Source of the DNA: Spirochaetia bacterium
GTDB taxonomy: Bacteria > Spirochaetota > Leptospiria > Leptospirales > Leptonemataceae
Reading direction: 5' to 3'
Assembly: GCA_029880625.1 (NCBI GenBank)
Contig: JAOUOA010000032.1
Location: 1 to 11,892 of the forward strand
Length of the DNA stretch: 11,892 nucleotides
Below the pieces are notes generated by a model. It was given only the letters and a program-made list of their open reading frames with translations, was not told the DNA's origin and made no database searches. Made by a program: the position numbers and the translations under genes. Of this stretch, positions 5,775 to 11,892 are shown piece after piece (the first letter of the stretch is position 1; every line of letters starts with the position of its first letter).

Positions 5775-7787
5775 ATGGCATTAAAACTTCAAAAATATCC
5801 TTTCCTTGAGGTGATTTCCGAAGCTGAAGCAGTAACCAGGGGCGTGAATCTATCAGATAAAATTGCCCATCTTCTATTTAAGAATATCCGCTCTCTTTCC
5901 ACTCCGGAAAATGCATCCCGAAGCATGCTTTATTCTATGAATGTGACCATTCAGGAAATTGCATCGCATTCACAAAAAGAAATCGCTAATGTACTGAAAA
6001 AACTCATCAATGAAAAAGTTCTGGCTCAGATTTTCCGCATTGATTTCGACGCCGACAATAGCGCACTGGCTGTGGTTCCTTCTTTTATTGCTCTTCCCCA
6101 GGAAGATAAATTCAAGCCTGAAATGCTTTTTCAGGAAACCATCCTCCATTCCGTAAAATCAATTGAGTCTTATCTTGACAGTCTTGCAGTTATTGAAAGA
6201 GAAGATATCTGGAAGAATCTGGAAACTGATTTTTCCAGCGATAAAATTCCGGCAGTTTCGCAGCTGTCTTCTGTGCTTACCGATCTTTTTTCATCGGTGG
6301 ATGTCAGAAAATTTGATGTTCCGCCTTCGCCGGAAATGATCCGGATTTCCATCAATGAAATGGAAGAAGAACTGATCTACAGGGGGAAAATCGTAAGGAT
6401 TAATGACTACGGGCTTATGCATGTGCGGGATAAAGACTATCTTCTCAAACTTGAAACAGCAGGCGATTTCGTGATTACTCGTATGATTCCGAAATACCGG
6501 GGTACAGGAAATCTGAAACATGAAATCGGGCAGGTTACGCTGGAAGAAGCGCATTATTATATGGACCCCTTTGCTCAGCCCACATCAAAATTTATCGCTA
6601 AAAAAACAGATGCCCTTAAAAAAGCGATCCTGTCGTCTCCGAGCCGCAAAAATGAAGGAGTGCGTTTCCCCGGTTCGCTTGCAGTTGAAATGGTTCTTTC
6701 TCTGGACAAACATTCTTCTCCCCGCTATGAAGAAAAGCAGCTTACAGAAAATCGAAAAGAACTGGAAAAATGGAGAAGCCGAATTAAAGAAATTTCGCCA
6801 TCCTGGATGGACAATTATCATATTATCTCTGAGTCCGAATTTATGGAAGTGCCCCCTTTTGTAAGGAATCAGATCATGGAAGATACGGATTTCATACACG
6901 GCGAATGGGAGCTTCAGGGAGAAACCATGCATGTTTTTTTCCTGAAAGAATCTTCCGTGATTCGGCAGTTTGCAAAAGGAATGCAGAACCTGCCTGCTTC
7001 TTCCAACTGGCAGATCCTTCTTCTGAAAAATCTTCTGGATAAAAATGAACTTTTTTTCAAGGATCTATTTCTTGACCCATCTTTTTTAAATGATTACGGC
7101 CGGATGCTCAGGCATGCTTATGCGAGGTACATTTCATTTTTTTACAGGATTCTTGATTTTTTCGGAATCCGGATATTTCAAAATCAGGCTTACCAGAATG
7201 CAAAACGCAAAATCATGACAGAACAGCAAACGCTTTCTCTCCGGAACAAAGAAATTTATGCGAAAAAAAAGGAACAGATAGAGGAGGAGAAAAAGGAACG
7301 TCTCGGAAAAATCAAAAGTATGGAGTCGTCCTTAAAAATTATTGAAAAGCTGGATCAGTTTTATCTGGCTGAAAAAAAAATCCCTACTGTTGAAGAAGTT
7401 AGAAATGCGCTGAAACTGACCGATCCCATCTCATTCCGGGAGATCCTTTCAGAAGATTCTTTCCAGACAGTCTCAATGGGAGGAGGGCAGGACGGCAATC
7501 CGGACAACGCTATCCTGGTCTACCCATTAAATTATGAATGGAGGGCAAGGGCAGGCAGGCTTCACCGCATCATAGATTCAATGATTGAATCTTATTCCGT
7601 CGGCAGTCTCAATCCCCTGGAGGAAATCCAGCTGGAACGGGCGAAGAAAATGAATAAGTTTTTAAGCAAAAAAGAAAAACCTTCTCTGAAAAAAAGCGAC
7701 GGAGAAGATCCGTATGAAAAGCTTGATAAAGAAATACAAAAGCAGAAAAAAAGCCGCGTTCCGGATGAGGATGAGCTTGAGATCTGA
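5775..7787 (+). CDS. Large conserved-looking cytoplasmic protein of unknown function with coiled coil
   Basis: Unrecognised protein of 670 residues. It has no signal peptide or clear membrane span, although the stretch around 445-468 (YARYISFFYRILDFFGIRIF) is aromatic and hydrophobic and could contact a membrane. Residues 1-90 look helical. The middle (about 190-270) has strand-like sequence such as IYRGKIVRINDYGLMHVRD. Residues about 476-530 are a charged region likely to form a coiled coil (KKKEQIEEEKKERLGKI). The last 50 residues are Lys/Glu/Asp rich. No catalytic motif stands out, and I do not assign a family. The start at 5775 has no evident ribosome site; expression may depend on the upstream small gene or on the stacked hairpins just before it. 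An A9 tract at 7372-7380 lies within the coding sequence. Long, even codon use over 2 kb makes it a real gene. Confidence 0.85.
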   Translation: MALKLQKYPFLEVISEAEAVTRGVNLSDKIAHLLFKNIRSLSTPENASRSMLYSMNVTIQEIASHSQKEIANVLKKLINEKVLAQIFRIDFDADNSALAVVPSFIALPQEDKFKPEMLFQETILHSVKSIESYLDSLAVIEREDIWKNLETDFSSDKIPAVSQLSSVLTDLFSSVDVRKFDVPPSPEMIRISINEMEEELIYRGKIVRINDYGLMHVRDKDYLLKLETAGDFVITRMIPKYRGTGNLKHEIGQVTLEEAHYYMDPFAQPTSKFIAKKTDALKKAILSSPSRKNEGVRFPGSLAVEMVLSLDKHSSPRYEEKQLTENRKELEKWRSRIKEISPSWMDNYHIISESEFMEVPPFVRNQIMEDTDFIHGEWELQGETMHVFFLKESSVIRQFAKGMQNLPASSNWQILLLKNLLDKNELFFKDLFLDPSFLNDYGRMLRHAYARYISFFYRILDFFGIRIFQNQAYQNAKRKIMTEQQTLSLRNKEIYAKKKEQIEEEKKERLGKIKSMESSLKIIEKLDQFYLAEKKIPTVEEVRNALKLTDPISFREILSEDSFQTVSMGGGQDGNPDNAILVYPLNYEWRARAGRLHRIIDSMIESYSVGSLNPLEEIQLERAKKMNKFLSKKEKPSLKKSDGEDPYEKLDKEIQKQKKSRVPDEDELEI

Positions 7788-7822
7788 CTTTAGAGAGATC
7801 AGAAAGGCGAAGGGTTTTAAAC

Positions 7823-7870
7823 TGAAAACTCTTCTTTAGAAACAAGATCAGTATCAAAGAAGAATTTTCA
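7823..7870. terminator. Bidirectional terminator-like hairpin between convergent genes
   Basis: TGAAAACTCTTCTTT (7823-7837) pairs with AAAGAAGAATTTTCA (7856-7870): 15 positions with a single mismatch (7829 opposite 7864) and an 18-nt loop. It sits in the 109-nt gap between the converging genes ending at 7787 and 7897, exactly where a shared terminator would be. The stem is AT-rich and no long T-run follows on either strand, so it is an atypical intrinsic terminator. It may instead protect the 3' ends of both messages. Confidence 0.6.
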
Positions 7871-7896
7871 AAAGTAAAACAGCACGAGGCTCAAGG

Positions 7897-10032
7897 TTAT
7901 TTAATGCGGAAACTTTTTACAACCTGTTTCATGAAGTCCGCCTGACGGGTCATATCTTCAACAAGGATAGTCAGGTCTTCGGCACTGTGCCCCACATTCT
8001 GTCCTTCAGAGGAAATATTCTGGATATGATCGTTGATTTCAATCATGGCCGCTTTCTGCTCGGTTGCGGCCTGTTCAATTTCTTTTGCGATCTGAGTTAC
8101 TTTCATTGTTGTTTCGCGGACTGTATTTGCTTTTTTCACCTGTTCATGGATAATGTCCACAACGTCTGTTGCCTTGGTATCCATCAAACCCACACGGTTG
8201 GCAATGTCCTGGAAACTGCTTGCAGCAATGGTAAACTGTTTGGAACCGTTTTCAATCGCCTGATTGGTGAGTGAAATGAGTTTGCCGATTTCTTTTACGG
8301 ATTCGCCTGTTTTATCGGCAAGCCGGGAAATCTCATCGGCAACCACGGCAAAACCGCGTCCTTCTTCACCGGCTCTTGCGGCCTCAATGGCGGCGTTCAG
8401 CGAAAGGAGGTTGGTCTGGTCGGAAATTTCCGTAATCAGACTGATGATGGCGCTAATCTGACTGGCCCGGCTTCTAATTTCATTGGTAGCTTCGACGGCA
8501 ATCCCAATTGTTTTTTCCCCTTCCTGGGCTCTTTCTGAAGATTCTTTCGCAAGGTCTTTCAGCTCTGTCATCCCTTCGCTTACTTGCTGCATGGATTCCT
8601 GCATGGCCTGGCTGTTCCCGCGGTTTTCCGCAACGTTCTGGGACTGCTGCTGCACAATTTTTACAATATGTTCTGATGCTGAAGTCAGTTCTTCAACGGA
8701 AGCAGAAGCTTCTTCTGTAGCAGCTACCTGTTCCCTGGCAGCATTTGTTAGACGGGAAGTATGTTCAGAAAGTTTTCGCGCAGAATCGGCAGAATTTTCC
8801 GATTCGTCCTGGATTTGAGAGATCAGGCCTCTCAGGTTGATCCCCATCGCCTTGATGGCGTCAACAAGGTGTCCCACCTCGCCGCCAAGCTGCATTTTAA
8901 CGGTGGTGGTTAAGTCTCCGGATGCAATTCGTGTTGCAACAAGGGCCATTCTGCGCATGGTTCCCTTGATGTTTTCCATGAGAAACCATGTTAAAAGAAG
9001 AATGAGGAAAAGACCGCCGCCGCCCGCCGCAAGTACTACCCACCGGTAAAGTTTGAAGCTTGCTTTAATTGTTTCGTTTACTGATTCGCTTGCATCTTCT
9101 GCAATGATCGTAATCTTTTCCCCGAGAGACCTCCTGAGATTTTCTTCCAGATTTGTATCAAGTTCAAGATCTGCAGGTCCCCTATTCTCAAGAATTTTAA
9201 GGAGATTCGTGCGGTTGTGTAAATAATCATCGTAGGCTTTTCCTACTTCGTTGATTTGTTTTGTGGCCTCTGCATCCCCTTCTGCATGTTCAATAATAAT
9301 ATTGGCAATGTAATCAATTCTTTCTTTAGTTTCATCCCTTTTTTCAAGAAAGATTTTCTTATTTTCTTCAATTACTGTTTTATTTCCCGGATCCGCTATG
9401 ATTTTTTTCCAGGCGTTTTCCTGTGCTGTTATGCTTTGATTGATGTTGTTTCTGGCAGTGATCAGATTGTGTTCGCTGTCAACGGCTTCTGAAACCTGGT
9501 TGAATAACAAAAAGAACAGCCCGGTCAGGCTCATAATGAGAACAACTGTTAAAAGGCCGATGTAGGCAACCCTGTCCTTAAGAGAAAGTTCCTGTTTAGA
9601 TGCAATCCTGCTGAAATTGATTTTACCCGCGTTGATGCGTTTATAAAATTCTTCCGCTTCCACAATCTGCTCGATGGAGGGCTTGTAGCGGACTGACATG
9701 TATCCGACAACTTTGTCGTTTTCTCTGACTGAAGACACTTCTGCATGAACCCAGTAATGGTCGCCGTTTTTACATCGGTTTTTTACAAGGCCGGTCCAGG
9801 CACGGTCATTCTTTAGATGTTCCCAGAGATCCTTAAAGACCGGGATGGGCATATCCGGGTGCCTTAAAATATTATGGGGCTGGCCGAGAAGCTCATCTTC
9901 CGGAAATCCGCTGAGCTCTACAAAGTCCGGACTTGCATAGGTAATGATCCCTTTAAGATCTGTTTTAGAGATCAGGAGGGCATCGTCTTTTGCGACAACT
10001 TCTTTATTTGTTATGGGTAGGTTTTTTCTCAT
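7897..10032 (-). CDS. Methyl-accepting chemotaxis protein with Aer-like PAS domain
   Basis: Transmembrane chemoreceptor of 711 residues that should signal through CheW/CheA to flagellar rotation. An N-terminal cytoplasmic PAS domain (about 15-120) carries HNILRHPDMP (53-62) and WTGLVKNRCKNGDHYWV (79-95). These motifs characterise the Aer aerotaxis receptor and related FAD- or haem-binding PAS domains, so redox or oxygen sensing is likely. Then come a membrane span (about 155-178), a periplasmic helical region of roughly 150 residues resembling a four-helix-bundle sensor, a second span (331-353), HAMP (about 354-406) and a long signalling coiled coil. The conserved hairpin tip is EISDQTNLLSLNAAIEAARA (534-553), then GEEGRGFAVVADE. 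The C-terminus ends FRIK, with no CheR-tethering pentapeptide. True Aer lacks a large periplasmic domain. No good ribosome site precedes the ATG at 10032. The ligand is unknown. Confidence 0.95.
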   Translation of the reverse strand: MRKNLPITNKEVVAKDDALLISKTDLKGIITYASPDFVELSGFPEDELLGQPHNILRHPDMPIPVFKDLWEHLKNDRAWTGLVKNRCKNGDHYWVHAEVSSVRENDKVVGYMSVRYKPSIEQIVEAEEFYKRINAGKINFSRIASKQELSLKDRVAYIGLLTVVLIMSLTGLFFLLFNQVSEAVDSEHNLITARNNINQSITAQENAWKKIIADPGNKTVIEENKKIFLEKRDETKERIDYIANIIIEHAEGDAEATKQINEVGKAYDDYLHNRTNLLKILENRGPADLELDTNLEENLRRSLGEKITIIAEDASESVNETIKASFKLYRWVVLAAGGGGLFLILLLTWFLMENIKGTMRRMALVATRIASGDLTTTVKMQLGGEVGHLVDAIKAMGINLRGLISQIQDESENSADSARKLSEHTSRLTNAAREQVAATEEASASVEELTSASEHIVKIVQQQSQNVAENRGNSQAMQESMQQVSEGMTELKDLAKESSERAQEGEKTIGIAVEATNEIRSRASQISAIISLITEISDQTNLLSLNAAIEAARAGEEGRGFAVVADEISRLADKTGESVKEIGKLISLTNQAIENGSKQFTIAASSFQDIANRVGLMDTKATDVVDIIHEQVKKANTVRETTMKVTQIAKEIEQAATEQKAAMIEINDHIQNISSEGQNVGHSAEDLTILVEDMTRQADFMKQVVKSFRIK

Positions 10033-10076
10033 GGGTGTTTATCTGAATAATTCTTATTGTAAGGGTACACTCTGGT

Positions 10077-10104
10077 ATAATATACGGTATCAGTTCTCTG
10101 AAAA
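10077..10104 (-). promoter_or_regulatory. Candidate sigma-70 promoter for the chemoreceptor gene
   Basis: On the minus strand TTTTCA (10104-10099) and TATTAT (10082-10077) are separated by 16 nt and match four and five of six consensus bases. Transcription would start near 10070, leaving a leader of about 40 nt before the ATG at 10032. I saw no clear flagellar (sigma-28) promoter, which some chemoreceptor genes use. The same bases contain TATAAT on the plus strand (10076-10081), but without a usable -35. Confidence 0.35.
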
Positions 10105-10309
10105 TTGAATGGATTAGTCAAGATATTTTGTTATTTTCATGAAAAGTTGAGGAATTTAGAACCCTGAAAAAAGATTTTTTATAAAGACACAGCAGGTAAG
10201 ACGCATAAAAAACCAAAAATCTATCATCAGATTTGAAATGTTTTGCTTTCCATTACAGGAGAATTTTCAGTTCTATTCTGGAAAAATAAACGAACTTTTA
10301 AGAGGCATA
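10105..10309. other. Intergenic region upstream of the TldE-like gene
   Basis: AT-rich spacer between the divergent chemoreceptor and TldE-like genes. It holds an A6-GA-T6 inverted repeat (10167-10180) running into TATAAA (10180-10185), a possible plus-strand -10 without a good -35. A weak hairpin AAATCT-(6 nt)-AGATTT lies at 10217-10234. An in-frame ATG at 10238 has no ribosome site. I see no RNA gene here. Confidence 0.3.
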
Positions 10310-11695
10310 ATGAAGTTAAAAGAAAAATCACTGGAAAATGAAATAAAAAATGCCCTGGAAGGGATAAAAAATAAATACCCGAATGAATTTTACGGATTTT
10401 CTCTTTCAAGGGTGCATTCTCTTTCCCTCCAATCTCTGTTTCTTGGTTCAAAAGAGAGTCTGGTCTCCTATCAAAACAGGCAAAGTTCTGAAGAAACATT
10501 CAGAGTCCAGATTTATGTACGTTACGGTGATCCTGTAAAAATGGGAAACTTCAGTTTTGTGATTGATCCGCTCTTTCCTCTGGACGAGCAGATTGAAAAA
10601 GGCTTCATGAATGCGCGGATTTCGCAGAACCAACCCTGGGATCTTGTCCTGCCGTCTCCCTACAGAGAGGTTTATACCTGCGATCCGAAAATCGAAACCC
10701 AGATTGAGAATGCCCGGGATTCCCTGGTGCGGGAAATTGAATCTGCAATTCAGGAACTCAATGGGGTAAAGGTTAATAGCGCCGAGCTCTATATAAATTT
10801 TCATGACATGAAGACAGAAAGCTCAACAGGCGTAGTTATGGAAAAAAAGCGCGGCGATATCTATTTTGAAGCTGCAATGGAAAAACTGCCCGGACCCAAT
10901 ACCCAGGAAGTTCACAGGTACATAAGGGGCACGTCTCTTGACCAAATGAACATAAAAAAATTTCTTCATTCCATGGCTGTTGAAACGCAAAGTCTGGGAA
11001 ATACAGTATTGCCGCCTACAAGAGACAATGCTGTTCTTCTTGTAGACGGAGAGGTTATTTCAGATTTTATCCATGAACTTATTGAACAGATTCATGCGGA
11101 AAATGAATTCCAGCAGCTTCCTTTTATGAAGCCGGGCGATGTTGTTTATGAAAAAAAACTATTTTCAGATACGGACAGGATTTCAATTCAAATGGACCCC
11201 TTCATTCCGTTCCTTGCGGAAAGTTCATCCTATACACAGGATGGACTTCCTGCAGAAGAGGCCTCCATCATCGAGGACGGAACAGTTAAAAACCAGATTG
11301 TGTCAAACCGAATGGGACAGTATCTGGGAAAGAAATCCAACGGCATCTGCGGGAATTTTAAAATGAAAAGGGGGGCGCTGTCAAAAGCTGAACTGATTGA
11401 GAGCGAGGACGAATGTTTTGAAATTCTGTCCTTTTCTTCGCTTCTGATCAATCCAAGAACGCTGACCTGGAGTTCAGAAATTAAACTGGGGCGTCTGCAC
11501 AGAAAGGGAAGAGAGCCTGTCATGGTGAAAGGAGGCATTGCTTCCGGCGAAATCCGGCAGAATTTTGCGGGATGCAGACTGGGAAGCGAAGAGGTTATCA
11601 TCAGCGCTGTGGCCGACCAGTGGCATCCGGCCAAGGGATATATCGGACCCGATGCAATGCTGATCCGGTCCGGAGTAAAAATAGCGGGAGAATAA
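10310..11695 (+). CDS. TldD/PmbA family protein, TldE-like (probably non-catalytic) subunit
   Basis: Member of the TldD/PmbA (peptidase U62) family, 461 residues. In E. coli TldD and TldE form a heterodimeric metalloprotease that trims unfolded peptides and matures microcin B17 and CcdA; only TldD carries the HExxxH zinc motif. Here the corresponding place reads FIHELIEQIH (about 254-262): HE is kept, but the second histidine position is Gln260, so zinc catalysis is doubtful and a TldE role is favoured. The C-terminal domain is typical: IIEDGTVKNQIVSNRMGQYL, then VMVKGGIASGEIRQNFAG and a final PDAMLIRSGVKIAGE. The start at 10310 is chosen because AAGAGG precedes it by 4 nt; the in-frame ATG at 10238 has no ribosome site and would add 24 unlikely residues. 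The next gene begins 1 nt after the stop, and the two probably form a complex. Family secure, subunit type inferred. Confidence 0.88.
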   Translation: MKLKEKSLENEIKNALEGIKNKYPNEFYGFSLSRVHSLSLQSLFLGSKESLVSYQNRQSSEETFRVQIYVRYGDPVKMGNFSFVIDPLFPLDEQIEKGFMNARISQNQPWDLVLPSPYREVYTCDPKIETQIENARDSLVREIESAIQELNGVKVNSAELYINFHDMKTESSTGVVMEKKRGDIYFEAAMEKLPGPNTQEVHRYIRGTSLDQMNIKKFLHSMAVETQSLGNTVLPPTRDNAVLLVDGEVISDFIHELIEQIHAENEFQQLPFMKPGDVVYEKKLFSDTDRISIQMDPFIPFLAESSSYTQDGLPAEEASIIEDGTVKNQIVSNRMGQYLGKKSNGICGNFKMKRGALSKAELIESEDECFEILSFSSLLINPRTLTWSSEIKLGRLHRKGREPVMVKGGIASGEIRQNFAGCRLGSEEVIISAVADQWHPAKGYIGPDAMLIRSGVKIAGE

Positions 11696-11696
11696 A

Positions 11697-11892
11697 ATGA
11701 AAGGCGATAGAGTAAAATTTCCGGAACACCTGAATAAAATCCGAAGCAGCATGCCTGAAGTATTAAAAATTCTTGAGGACGGACGGGAAAATGACTGGTA
11801 TGCATTCATCTGGCTGGAAGAGATTTTCAGCCGCTCTGTTACCATCGGAAAAATAGAAAATGTAGCCGAATCGACAGATCGGGGGATGGTTT
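11697..11892 (+). CDS. Start of a second TldD/PmbA family protein (C-terminus off the right edge)
   Basis: The open frame from ATG 11697 continues to the window end (65 residues seen). GGGAG at 11686-11690, within the end of the previous gene, is a good ribosome site, and the start lies 1 nt after that gene's TAA. The visible part has a helical opening (MKGDRVKFPEHLNK) and then EEIFSRSVTIGKIENVAEST followed by DRGMV. That resembles the first strands of the TldD/PmbA N-terminal domain, in which a residue pattern like 'G+ve+v....+G' is usual. Together with the TldE-like neighbour this suggests the catalytic TldD partner, which should carry HExxxH further on. That motif is outside the window, so the name is an inference. 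Confidence 0.65.
   Translation, partial: MKGDRVKFPEHLNKIRSSMPEVLKILEDGRENDWYAFIWLEEIFSRSVTIGKIENVAESTDRGMV

Noticed and set aside
8264..9049. Several plus-strand open frames opposite the chemoreceptor gene
   Set aside because: They are antisense shadows of the repetitive signalling-helix codons, rich in Ser/Ala/Cys and without ribosome sites.
10076..10081. Perfect TATAAT on the plus strand as promoter of the TldE-like gene
   Set aside because: No -35 at acceptable spacing and over 220 nt from the start; the bases fit the minus-strand chemoreceptor promoter better.
10167..10180. A6-GA-T6 inverted repeat as terminator
   Set aside because: It has no GC-rich stem and no gene ends toward it; it is more likely A-tract DNA in a promoter region.
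10238..10309. Upstream ATG start for the TldE-like protein
   Set aside because: No ribosome site, and the 24 added residues do not look like the family; AAGAGG supports 10310.
1..11892. CRISPR arrays, tRNA/rRNA genes, insertion sequences, defence or phage genes
   Set aside because: I read through both strands and found no regularly spaced repeats, transposase motifs, cloverleaf-like sequences or phage-type proteins.

Overview
The window most likely comes from a spirochaete of the Leptospira group. The indications are a short cysteine-rich lipoprotein of a type typical of Leptospira (3712-4026), an SGNH-like protein resembling the leptospiral DUF1574 family (879-2036), and a few large proteins that match no widespread family I know. 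This assignment rests on family recognition from memory, not on a database search. Base composition is moderately AT-rich, and most so in the lipoprotein and glycosyltransferase genes.

Layout. Positions 1-3557 (minus strand) hold a compact three-gene unit transcribed right to left: a complete MBOAT acyltransferase, an SGNH/DUF1574-like protein, and a second MBOAT acyltransferase that runs off the left edge. Gaps are 15 and 3 nt. MBOAT plus SGNH pairs usually acylate an extracytoplasmic glycan: the MBOAT carries the acyl group across the inner membrane and the SGNH protein places it on the sugar. Next come a divergent small Cys-rich lipoprotein (3712-4026, plus) and a convergent GT4 glycosyltransferase (minus). 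The conserved N-terminus of the glycosyltransferase extends upstream of its first ATG, to an apparent ATC start at 5165. Divergent from it are a small membrane-anchored protein (5371-5736) and a 670-residue unrecognised protein (5775-7787), both plus strand. Three overlapping inverted repeats lie at their junction.

At 7823-7870 a 15-bp near-perfect hairpin separates this pair from a convergent chemoreceptor gene (7897-10032, minus). The receptor combines an Aer-like PAS domain with a separate periplasmic sensory region. Divergent from it, 10310-11695 (plus) encodes a TldD/PmbA-family protein that looks like the non-catalytic TldE subunit. It is followed after 1 nt by the start of a second protein that may be its TldD partner, cut by the right edge.

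The genes form several small units, not one pathway. The clearest functional group is the MBOAT-SGNH-MBOAT operon, possibly with the glycosyltransferase in surface-glycan synthesis. The TldE-like pair is a second group, probably peptide maturation or proteolysis. I see no tRNA, rRNA, CRISPR array, insertion sequence or phage gene. Nothing here clearly amounts to a new system; the best leads are the ATC start, the stacked hairpins at 5725-5766 and the doubled MBOAT arrangement.
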